From NCBI GenBank assembly GCA_903881065.1, contig CAIRRW010000262.1, positions 1 to 32,367 on the forward strand: 32,367 nucleotides of DNA. The letters run 5' to 3'. The stretch is from an uncultured Bacteroidota bacterium (lineage in GTDB: Bacteria; Bacteroidota; Bacteroidia; 2-12-FULL-35-15). This document shows, in pieces, positions 8,299 through 15,183 of this stretch. The notes beneath the pieces are model-generated. The model did no database searches and had not been told where the DNA came from. It saw nothing but the letters and a program-made list of their open reading frames with translations. Numbering within the stretch: the stretch's first letter is position 1; every line of letters starts with the position of its first letter. Both the position numbers and the translations under genes were made by a program.

Positions 8299-9555
8299 AT
8301 GAAGTTAAGACGAGTAGTAGTTACAGGTCTTGGAGCTATAACGCCTCTTGGTAATAATGTTACAGATTACTGGAACAATCTTATTAATGGTGTAAGCGGA
8401 GCTGCGCCTATTACTCGTTTTGATGCTTCAAAGTTTAAAACCCAATTTGCCTGCGAGGTGAAAGGGTTTAATCCAGAAGATTATTTAGACAAAAAAGAAG
8501 CACGTAAACTTGATCCTTTTTCTCAATATGGATTATGTTCTGCTATTCAAGCTGTAAAAGATGCAGGATTGGATGGCGAAAATGCTTTTGATCCGGATAG
8601 AGCAGGAGTAATTTGGGGTTCGGGAATTGGTGGATTACAAACGTTTCAGGACGAGTGTTTTAATTTTGAAAGAGGTGATGGTACTCCTCGTTTCAATCCT
8701 TTTTTCATTCCTAAAATGATTGCTGATATTTGTTCAGGACATATTTCAATTAGATTTGGAATGCGTGGCCCTAACTTTACTACTGTATCAGCGTGTGCAT
8801 CTTCCACTAATGCTTTAATTGATGCTACTACCTATATTAAGTTGGGTAAGGCGGATATTATTGTTGCAGGAGGCTCGGAAGCTGCAGTATGCGAAGCAGG
8901 AGTAGGTGGATTTAATGCAATGCATGCACTTTCTACGCGTAATGATTCCCCTTCAACAGCATCACGTCCTTTCGATTTGGACAGAGATGGATTTGTATTA
9001 GGTGAAGGTGCTGGTTGTTTAATACTTGAAGATTTAGAACATGCCATAAAACGCGGTGCTAAAATATATGCAGAAATAGTAGGCGGAGGTATGACAGCAG
9101 ATGCGAACCATATTACTGCTCCACATCCTGAAGGATTGGGCGCACGTAATGTAATGCGTATAGCTTTGCAGGATGCAGGAATGAATCCTGATGAAATAGA
9201 TTATGTGAATGTACATGGTACTTCTACACCACTTGGTGATGTTGCCGAAACGAAAGCAATTATTTCTGTATTTGGCGAAAGTGCGTATAAATTAAATATC
9301 AGTTCTACTAAATCAATGACAGGGCACTTACTTGGTGCTGCTGGTGCTATTGAAGCGATGGCCGCTATACTTGCTGTAAAAAATGATATTATTCCTCCAA
9401 CAATAAATCATTTTACCGACGACCCTGCGTTGGATAACAAATTAAACTTAACATTTGGAGTTGCCCAAAAACGAGTGGTACGTGCTGCATTAAGCAATAC
9501 TTTTGGTTTTGGCGGACATAACGCCTCAGTGATTGTAAAAAAATACAACGCTTAA
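8299..9555 (+). CDS. fabF: Beta-ketoacyl-ACP synthase II
   Basis: The condensing enzyme of fatty-acid elongation uses malonyl-ACP and acyl-ACP in the cytoplasm. The 418 residues have the thiolase-fold signatures: nucleophile C166 in TTVSACASSTNA, H306 in YVNVHGTSTPLGD and H343 in STKSMTGHLLGAAGA, giving the Cys-His-His triad. The N-terminus KLRRVVVTGLGAITPLG and the C-terminus SNTFGFGGHNASVIVKKY are typical. The next gene, rnc, starts nine bases after the TAA and in the same reading frame. Confidence 0.98.
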   Translation: MKLRRVVVTGLGAITPLGNNVTDYWNNLINGVSGAAPITRFDASKFKTQFACEVKGFNPEDYLDKKEARKLDPFSQYGLCSAIQAVKDAGLDGENAFDPDRAGVIWGSGIGGLQTFQDECFNFERGDGTPRFNPFFIPKMIADICSGHISIRFGMRGPNFTTVSACASSTNALIDATTYIKLGKADIIVAGGSEAAVCEAGVGGFNAMHALSTRNDSPSTASRPFDLDRDGFVLGEGAGCLILEDLEHAIKRGAKIYAEIVGGGMTADANHITAPHPEGLGARNVMRIALQDAGMNPDEIDYVNVHGTSTPLGDVAETKAIISVFGESAYKLNISSTKSMTGHLLGAAGAIEAMAAILAVKNDIIPPTINHFTDDPALDNKLNLTFGVAQKRVVRAALSNTFGFGGHNASVIVKKYNA

Positions 9556-9564
9556 AATTTCCGT

Positions 9565-10287
9565 TTGCCAATCTTTTCAAAACCTTTACGAGTACATTTC
9601 TCTCCCGATAAAAAATTACATCAGTCATTACGAAATATTTTAGGATTTTATCCAGGTAATATTGCGTTGTACAAATCAGCTTTTAGGCATAGTTCGGCTG
9701 CTTCCCATATAAAAGATGGTGTGAAAGATAGTAATGAACGGCTGGAATTTCTTGGCGATTCGGTAATTGGAACTGTGGTGGCTGATTATCTTTTCAAAAA
9801 ATTTCCTTTTAAAGATGAAGGTTTCTTAACCAAGATGCGCTCTAAGATGGTGAGTAGAAATCAGCATAATACCATTGCGAATAAATTAGGTTTAAATAAT
9901 TTTATTGAACGTGATACGGACCGACGCGGTATGCCTAGTTCGATAAACGGTGATGCTTACGAAGCATTGATTGGTGCAATTTATCTAGATAAAGGGTTTG
10001 ATTTTGCTCAGCAGTTTTTGCTTACCCGCATCATTAATGTACATATTGATATGGAGGAGGTGGAAACGAAGGAGGTTGATTTTAAAAGTAAATTTATTGA
10101 GTGGGCTCAAAAGGAAAAGAAAGATTGGACGTTTGAAACCGCTGTGGATGGTAACGCTGCCGCTGATAAATTATTTACAATACAATTAATAGTTGAAGAG
10201 AAGGTGATGGGAAGTGCTCAGCATTTTTCTAAAAAACGCGCTGAACAAATGGCTGCCGAAGCAGCTTGTGTCCTGATAGGAATTTGA
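9565..10287 (+). CDS. rnc: Ribonuclease III (TTG start)
   Basis: The enzyme cleaves double-stranded RNA in rRNA maturation and mRNA turnover. The 240 residues contain the RNase III signature ERLEFLGDSVIG (about 54-65), the second acidic motif DAYEALIGAIYLDKG, and a C-terminal double-stranded-RNA-binding domain from DFKSKFIEWAQKE to the end. The start must be TTG at 9565: the in-frame codons before it are AAT TTC CGT and then the fabF stop, and the next ATG lies inside the catalytic domain. No Shine-Dalgarno sequence is visible, so re-initiation after fabF termination is likely. A terminator follows at 10341. Confidence 0.95.
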   Translation: MPIFSKPLRVHFSPDKKLHQSLRNILGFYPGNIALYKSAFRHSSAASHIKDGVKDSNERLEFLGDSVIGTVVADYLFKKFPFKDEGFLTKMRSKMVSRNQHNTIANKLGLNNFIERDTDRRGMPSSINGDAYEALIGAIYLDKGFDFAQQFLLTRIINVHIDMEEVETKEVDFKSKFIEWAQKEKKDWTFETAVDGNAAADKLFTIQLIVEEKVMGSAQHFSKKRAEQMAAEAACVLIGI

Positions 10288-10340
10288 TATTGATTATCTC
10301 AAAGTAAAACTCACAAGTAAATTTCTGTTTTTTCAAATTA

Positions 10341-10370
10341 AAAAGTCCCGAAGTGATTCGGGACTTTTTT
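10341..10370 (+). terminator. Intrinsic terminator after rnc
   Basis: A perfect 12-bp stem (AAAAGTCCCGAA / TTCGGGACTTTT) with a GTGA loop ends in a T run. It closes the acpP-fabF-rnc operon. Confidence 0.93.
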
Positions 10371-10412
10371 GTTTATAAATGGTATTGAAGTGGAAATTCG
10401 GTTCCAAAAGTT

Positions 10413-10685
10413 CAAAACCAGCTATCGGCAATCCAAAATCAGCTACCTCTGATGCAAAACTGGGTACGTGTGATGCAAAACCAGCTATCGGCAATCCAAA
10501 ACCAGCTACCTCTGATTCAAAACTGGGTAAGTGTGATTCAAAATCAGCTATCGGCGATTCAAAACCAGCTACCTCTGATTCAAAACTGGGTAAGTGTGAT
10601 TCAAAATCAGCTATCGGCCATTCAAAACCAGCTACCTCTGATACAAAACTGGGTACGTGTGATTCAAAACCAGCTATCAGCGATT
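10413..10685. repeat. Tandem repeat: 13 units of 21 bp in a 63-bp higher-order period
   Basis: Thirteen consecutive 21-bp units each begin CAAAA(C/T)(C/T)(A/G)G. They come in three alternating types (core CAGCTATCGGC, core CAGCTACCTCT, core TGGGTA(C/A)GTG), so the true period is 63 bp; CAAAAYCAGCTATC recurs at 10413, 10476, 10539, 10602 and 10665. Copies differ at only a few positions. Because 21 is divisible by three and the unit lacks stops, ORFs appear on both strands (114 and 87 aa plus; 122 aa minus), none with a credible domain. The array starts just after the rnc terminator. It is probably a non-coding minisatellite prone to copy-number change; a small repeat protein cannot be fully excluded. 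Confidence 0.9.
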
Positions 10686-10723
10686 CAAGACTATTCCTCA
10701 TTTATGTACTGCTGACATTGTAG

Positions 10724-11087
10724 GGAAAATATAACAGGTCGAAATCACATAATTACCTGTTAATTTCATATTTTTATACGTAATTATGTTTTTATGAGTT
10801 TTTGTAATGGTTTCAGGAGTTTAGGAAGTGAGAAAATGTATGTTTTTCACTTGAAAAGGAGAAATGAAGGGGTGTTTCTAGGAGTTGTACGTAGAAATGT
10901 GAGGGAAATTTTTTTGTGGGGGAGTAGGGAGGGTGGGGATTGTGATTTGAGGAGGGGAAAATGTTACCTTATATATAAGATATGAAAATAATTGTTCGGA
11001 CAGCTTTTTCATAAATTAAGAGATGTCGTTTAATTGATAGTTCAAATGAATATAATACTACTTTTGAGGCATAAAATTGAATAAAGA
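10724..11087. other. Gene-free interval with G-rich plus strand and G-quadruplex motif
   Basis: No convincing gene lies here; the 63-aa ORF at 10794 has no domain and reads through the G-rich tract. Three things are visible. First, a perfect 10-bp inverted repeat, ACATAATTAC (10747-10756) and GTAATTATGT (10780-10789). Second, the plus strand of about 10800-10970 is strongly G-rich and C-poor, unlike the rest of the window. Third, within it, 10918-10938 has four G-tracts with loops of 4, 1 and 1 bases (ending GGGAGGGTGGGG). A TACTTTTG -7-like element at 11059-11066 probably serves the downstream mrr gene. Confidence 0.6.
11059..11066 (+). promoter_or_regulatory. Putative -7 element of the mrr-like gene
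   Basis: TACTTTTG matches TAnnTTTG and lies 21 bases before the ATG. The -33 region is weak (TTG at 11034-11036, spacing 22). Confidence 0.4.
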
Positions 11088-11981
11088 ATGAATTTAGAAA
11101 TACCAAAATTTCATGAAACGTTTAATCCAATACTTGAAATCTTGAGTAATAGCGAAACAATTCATTTTAGGGAATTGCAAAAAAGAGTTATTGAAAAATA
11201 CTTTTCACACTTAACTGTTGAACAACTTTCAGAGAAAACAAAATCTGGAGACAACCTAATTAATAATCGAATTGCTTGGGGGAAATCTTATTTAAAAAAG
11301 GGCGGTTATATTATTTATCCAATAAGAGGAAGCGTAAAGATTACTGAGAAAGGCTTAAAACAAAAGGCTGATTTAAGTTTAAAAAATGTTGTAGAGGATT
11401 CAGGAATTATTGACTTTTATTCCGAAGAATCAACAAAAGGGAATTCTGAAAAGTTAGGGATAAAGGAAATAGTAAATTCATCACCGCAGGATCTTATAGA
11501 TAACGGGTTTTCGCAGATAGAAAAAGAGGTTAAAATTGAATTATTAGAAAAACTTAAAACAATTGATCCTTATTACTTCGAAAAAGTAATTTTAATTTTG
11601 CTGAAAAAAATGGGATATGGTGAGTTTATTGAAACATCAAAATCTGGAGATGGTGGAATTGATGGAATTATCAATGAAGACAAGCTAGGGTTAGATAAAA
11701 TTTACATTCAAGCAAAAAGATTTAACGAAAATAAAGTTAGGGAAAAAGATATCAGAAATTTCATAGGTGCTATGAGTGGAGATACCAATAAAGGTGTTTT
11801 TGTTACAACTTCATTATTCGATATAGGAGCTGTTGAGAAAGCAAAAAATGCACATCATAAAATTATATTAATTGATGGAAATAAATTAGTAGACTTAATG
11901 CACGAATTTAATGTTGGTATTCAATTAAAAGCAACCTATGAAGTAAAACAATTAGATGAAGACTTTTTTGAAGAACAATAA
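11088..11981 (+). CDS. Mrr-type restriction endonuclease
   Basis: The 297-residue protein is probably a modification-dependent or orphan DNA endonuclease. The N-terminal part (about 10-95, with GKSYLKKGGYIIYPIRGSVKITEKG) resembles the Mrr N-terminal winged-helix domain. The C-terminal part (about 155-285) has the Mrr catalytic layout: DPYYFEKVILILLKKMGYG, then TSKSGDGGIDGII with the catalytic aspartate, then IYIQAKRFNENKV with the Q-x-K motif, followed by FVTTSLFDIGAVEKA. No methylase or specificity subunit is adjacent, which favours a type IV-like enzyme. It stands alone between a repeat/G-rich interval and a 388-bp gap, so it may have been acquired separately. Target sequence or modification cannot be read from sequence. 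Confidence 0.9.
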   Translation: MNLEIPKFHETFNPILEILSNSETIHFRELQKRVIEKYFSHLTVEQLSEKTKSGDNLINNRIAWGKSYLKKGGYIIYPIRGSVKITEKGLKQKADLSLKNVVEDSGIIDFYSEESTKGNSEKLGIKEIVNSSPQDLIDNGFSQIEKEVKIELLEKLKTIDPYYFEKVILILLKKMGYGEFIETSKSGDGGIDGIINEDKLGLDKIYIQAKRFNENKVREKDIRNFIGAMSGDTNKGVFVTTSLFDIGAVEKAKNAHHKIILIDGNKLVDLMHEFNVGIQLKATYEVKQLDEDFFEEQ

Positions 11982-12261
11982 TCCTAGTTCAATTTAGCCC
12001 CAGTAAATATGTCCTATGCTGCTAAAATAACACAACAGTAGGCTCGAAGCTGAAGCGTTGAAATGTGCGAAGCGGCTTCTTGATATTTATAATAAGTAAG
12101 TTGTACTTACTATTTCTTAACCTTCATAAATAACTATTCCCTTCCAACTGCGCAGGAATTGTCGTGGAAATCCTTTTTTATTTTTCCTTCAAAAAATAAA
12201 AAAGATTGAAACAAAAGCCGGAAGGAACTTGATGAATGGCAGAATGGTGATTCGCCCAAAT

Positions 12262-12294
12262 AAAACTCTTTAATTAATTTTTAAGGAGTTTTTT
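12262..12294 (+). terminator. Terminator-like hairpin before dnaX
   Basis: AAAACTCTTTAA pairs with TTAAGGAGTTTT (11 Watson-Crick pairs and one G-T) around a 7-base loop, followed by further T residues. It probably stops transcription entering from the mrr-like gene. Confidence 0.65.
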
Positions 12295-12310
12295 AATTTA
12301 TAAACAAGTC

Positions 12311-12340
12311 TTTGTAGTTATGTATTAATATCTAAATTTG
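12311..12340 (+). promoter_or_regulatory. Promoter of dnaX
   Basis: TTTG (12311-12314), an 18-base spacer, then TAAATTTG (12333-12340). The spacing is the same as in the acpP promoter. The ATG lies 29 bases past the -7 box. Confidence 0.75.
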
Positions 12341-12369
12341 TCGCCTTTCAAATAAGGAAAATAAAATAA

Positions 12370-14151
12370 ATGGATAATTTCATAGTATCGGCTCGCAAGT
12401 ATCGTCCGGCAACGTTTAATACGGTTGTTGGTCAGGCGCATATTACGAATACGTTGAAAAATGCCATTAAAACAGGACATCTGGCGCAGGCATTTTTGTT
12501 CTGTGGTCCGCGTGGAGTAGGGAAAACAACGTGTGCAAGGATACTTGCGAAGACCATTAACTGTATGAACCGTACGGAAAATACGGAAGCTTGTGATGAA
12601 TGCGAATCGTGCAAATCGTTTAACAGTGGTGCTTCGCACAATGTATTTGAGCTGGATGCTGCATCGAATAATTCGGTAGATGATATTCGTAATCTGATAG
12701 ATCAGGTAAGATATGCGCCGCAATTGGGAGCATATAAAGTATATGTGATAGATGAGGTGCATATGCTGTCGCAGGCGGCTTTCAATGCGTTTTTGAAAAC
12801 GCTGGAAGAGCCACCTAAACATGCTATTTTTATATTGGCAACTACTGAGAAGCATAAAATAATTCCTACGATACTGTCGCGTTGTCAGATTTTTGATTTC
12901 AATAGAATTCAGATTGAAGATATAGCACATCATTTGGAATTTATTGCAAAGAGTGAACATATAACTGCGGAACCGGAAGCATTACATATAATAGCGCAGA
13001 AAGCTGATGGCGCACTGCGTGATGCTTGTTCGATATTCGACCAGATAGTTAGCTTTGCCGGAAACACGGTTACCTACAAAGCGGTGATTGATAACCTGAA
13101 TATACTTGATTACGATTATTATTTTCAGATTACCGATTCCATCATCAGTGAAGATATTCCACATGCTTTATTAGTGTTCAATGAGATTTTGAATAATGGC
13201 TTCGATGGTCATAATTTTATTGCCGGACTTGGCGACCACTTCCGTAATTTATTGGTGAGTAAGGATGGGGAGACAGTGCAATTGCTTGAAGTAGGGGGCA
13301 ACATAAAAGATAAGTATAAAGAACAATCGGGAAAATGTTCGTTGCCATTTCTGGTGAAAGGATTAACGATACTCAACCGAACGGACATAAATTATAAGAG
13401 TAGCAAAAACCAGCGGCTACAGGTCGAGCTAGCACTGATGCAGCTTTGTTCTATCAACTCCATAGGGACTGATACCGAAAAAAAAAATGACTTAATTAAG
13501 CCACCGAGCAAAAAAACGGAGGTAAAAGCTACAAAAGAAGAACCAAAAGTTGCAGTTCAGCAGCCTGAAATAAGGGCAAAAGAACCAGAGGTAAAAACTA
13601 CTCCTCCAACAACTCCCAGCCAACAATCGGCAACAGTTTCTGCTCCATCATCAACTATTAAGAAGCCATTAATAAAAACTGCTTCGCCATCAATACATCA
13701 GCATTTAAATATTAACAAAACTTCGGAAAACGATGCTGCTAATGGAAAGGAACAGACTGCTGTAAATACAAATCTACCTGCTGAAAAATTTACACAGGAT
13801 GATTTATTAATCAAATGGGACAAGTATGCGAATGATGTGAAAGCAAAGGGCAAGATGAGTTATGCTGTGGCATTATCAGGCAAACGCCCTGTTTTAAAGG
13901 AGGAATCTATCATTGAATTTTCAGTGGTGAGCAAAGCGATGGAGGAAACAATAAATGAAGATAAAATGAATTTGCTTGGTTTCCTTAGAAAAGAACTGAA
14001 TAATTATTCCATTCAAATAAATTTGGTACTGACTGCAGCAGAAGAAAAAACAAATTTATATACCGCAACCGACCGTTACAAATGGCTTGTTGAAAAAAAT
14101 CCGAATCTAAATAAATTTCGCCAGGCTTTTGATTTGGATATTGGATTCTAA
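12370..14151 (+). CDS. dnaX: DNA polymerase III subunits gamma/tau
   Basis: This is the clamp-loader ATPase (593 residues). Domain I has Walker A GPRGVGKTT (46-54), the four zinc cysteines C65, C75, C78 and C81, and Walker B VIDEVHMLS (127-134). The sensor/arginine-finger region TILSRCQIFDF follows, and the collar helices end near LQVELALMQLCSIN (about 350-363). A Lys/Pro/Thr-rich linker (about 370-465) then leads to a C-terminal tau-type domain. At the collar/linker junction the codons GAA AAA AAA AAT lie on an A10 run (13478-13487). A -1 shift or one extra A gives an immediate TGA, predicting a 373-residue gamma form. The gene has its own promoter and a terminator-like hairpin upstream. Confidence 0.96.
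   Translation: MDNFIVSARKYRPATFNTVVGQAHITNTLKNAIKTGHLAQAFLFCGPRGVGKTTCARILAKTINCMNRTENTEACDECESCKSFNSGASHNVFELDAASNNSVDDIRNLIDQVRYAPQLGAYKVYVIDEVHMLSQAAFNAFLKTLEEPPKHAIFILATTEKHKIIPTILSRCQIFDFNRIQIEDIAHHLEFIAKSEHITAEPEALHIIAQKADGALRDACSIFDQIVSFAGNTVTYKAVIDNLNILDYDYYFQITDSIISEDIPHALLVFNEILNNGFDGHNFIAGLGDHFRNLLVSKDGETVQLLEVGGNIKDKYKEQSGKCSLPFLVKGLTILNRTDINYKSSKNQRLQVELALMQLCSINSIGTDTEKKNDLIKPPSKKTEVKATKEEPKVAVQQPEIRAKEPEVKTTPPTTPSQQSATVSAPSSTIKKPLIKTASPSIHQHLNINKTSENDAANGKEQTAVNTNLPAEKFTQDDLLIKWDKYANDVKAKGKMSYAVALSGKRPVLKEESIIEFSVVSKAMEETINEDKMNLLGFLRKELNNYSIQINLVLTAAEEKTNLYTATDRYKWLVEKNPNLNKFRQAFDLDIGF
13464..13522 (+). promoter_or_regulatory. Candidate slippage cassette in dnaX (A10 run with -1 stop)
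   Basis: An uninterrupted run of ten A (13478-13487) is followed directly by TGA in the -1 frame (13488-13490). AGGGA (13464-13468) lies nine bases upstream, similar in place to the stimulatory purine element of E. coli dnaX. Downstream are the perfect palindrome CTTAATTAAG (13491-13500) and a possible hairpin CCACCG/CGGAGG (13501-13522, one A-A mismatch). Slippage would give a gamma subunit ending after K373. E. coli uses ribosomal frameshifting and Thermus transcriptional slippage at its dnaX; the mechanism here is inferred. Confidence 0.65.
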
Positions 14152-14253
14152 AGTATAATTCTAGTATATCAAACTTATTTGGTACTTAGCCATATAGTTT
14201 ATAACTTCACATTCTCAAAAATAAGATTAAACTTACATAACAATAATTTAATA

Positions 14254-14694
14254 ATGGAGAAGTATCATATGATTGACATTCTTTTGGTGGAAGATAACCC
14301 GGGAGATGTCCGTCTGACAAGGGAAGTATTAAAAGATGGGAAGATAAATAATTCACTTAATGTGGTGATGGATGGTGAGGAAGCACTAGACTATTTATAT
14401 AAACGTGGTGCCCACGCCACAGCTAAAAGGCCGGATATGATACTGCTTGACCTTAATCTGCCGAAAATTGATGGCAGAGAAGTGTTGGAACAAATAAAGA
14501 ATGACCCGAATTTAAAGCGAATTCCGGTTATCGTACTCACCACCTCCGATGCACAATCTGATATATTAAAAATGTACGACAGTCATGCTAACTGTTACAT
14601 TACAAAGCCTGTTGATTTTGCTCAATTTATTAATGTGGTAAAATCAATTGAGAATTTCTGGTTATCAATTGTTCAGTTACCACCCAAGGACTAA
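14254..14694 (+). CDS. Single-domain response regulator (Rcp1-like receiver)
   Basis: This is a receiver-only protein with no output domain. I place the start at ATG 14254 ([18 protein letters not shown], 146 aa) because the extra 25 residues of the track start look like untranslated leader. Phosphorylation-site residues are E13 and D14, phospho-acceptor D66 in [14 protein letters not shown]96/T97 in LTTSD and K118 in ITKPVDF. The insertion [16 protein letters not shown] is typical of receivers paired with phytochrome-like kinases. It is followed within 42 bp by a SpoIIAA-like gene and then a histidine kinase, so it is the likely phosphotransfer partner. It should signal by protein-protein contact. 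Confidence 0.92.
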   Translation: MEKYHMIDILLVEDNPGDVRLTREVLKDGKINNSLNVVMDGEEALDYLYKRGAHATAKRPDMILLDLNLPKIDGREVLEQIKNDPNLKRIPVIVLTTSDAQSDILKMYDSHANCYITKPVDFAQFINVVKSIENFWLSIVQLPPKD

Positions 14695-14736
14695 ATTCAA
14701 AAAACAACTTAAATATTAAGCAACCGATTTTAAGCC

Positions 14737-15141
14737 GTGATATCACCCCCTGAAAATGTTGAAATAATTAAATTTAAGAAATATATTTTCTGGTTTGATG
14801 CTGATGGAATACTTTGTGCGAAATCACTCACGCGTCATCCTGCGAATTTAAATGAAATAAAAGAAGTTATCGATTATTTTATTGAACGTTTACATGGCAA
14901 AAAGGTTTGCATACTCAATGATTTTTCCAATATTTCGGAAACGAATAAAGAAATAAGAGATTACGTAAATGCGGAGTACCCCAAAATAGCGCTTGCAGTT
15001 GCAATAATTTCAAAATCGCCATTAGGGAAAATGATGGCGAATTTATATTTTAATTTAAAACATCATTCTTTTCCCGCAAGGATTTTTACTAATGAGAAAG
15101 AGGCAAAGGAATGGCTTGAAAAATATTTGAAAGAAGGTTAG
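14737..15141 (+). CDS. Small SpoIIAA/SEC14-like (DUF7793-type) protein
   Basis: The 134-residue protein has a GTG start (MISPPENVEIIKF...); no upstream or nearby ATG is available in frame. The alternating beta/alpha pattern, VCILNDFSNISETNKEIRDYV, followed by SKSPLGKMMANLYFNLKHHSFPARIFTNEKEAKEWL, resembles the STAS/SEC14-like domain proteins common in Bacteroidota beside sensor kinases. It lies 42 bp after the response regulator and 42 bp before the kinase. It may modulate the kinase or its partner; no biochemical role is established. The family call rests on remembered motif similarity. Confidence 0.72.
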   Translation: MISPPENVEIIKFKKYIFWFDADGILCAKSLTRHPANLNEIKEVIDYFIERLHGKKVCILNDFSNISETNKEIRDYVNAEYPKIALAVAIISKSPLGKMMANLYFNLKHHSFPARIFTNEKEAKEWLEKYLKEG

Positions 15142-15183
15142 TAATGATACAGCAAAAATGAAAACACATTTTTTAAAATTTCA

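Larger units (their letters stand above)
11982..12369. other. 388-bp gene-free interval between mrr-like gene and dnaX
   Basis: No ORF of interest is present. The interval holds a 7-bp hairpin (AGTAAGT TGT ACTTACT, 12095-12111), a locally GC-richer segment with GAAGC/GCTTC complementarity around 12045-12080, paired TTCCTTC (12184-12190) and GAAGGAA (12221-12227), the terminator at 12262 and the dnaX promoter at 12311. I recognise no RNA gene and no clear gene remnant. Confidence 0.55.

Noticed and set aside
10413-10685. CRISPR array
   Set aside because: The units are contiguous and similar along their whole length, with no unique spacers and no cas genes.
10333-10723. Three ORFs in the repeat array (122 aa minus, 114 and 87 aa plus)
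   Set aside because: They arise because a 21-bp stop-free unit is open in several frames; the minus ORF also runs through the rnc terminator. No domain or start signal supports any of them.
10794-10985. 63-aa plus ORF
   Set aside because: It is translated from the G-rich tract, with no recognised motif and no ribosome binding site; more likely chance.
12020-12260. Possible small RNA or degraded gene before dnaX
   Set aside because: Short complementary segments exist, but no recognised RNA fold, conserved motif or extended broken reading frame could be supported.
12325-12960. 211-aa minus ORF
   Set aside because: It is antisense to the conserved ATPase domain of dnaX and has no domain of its own.
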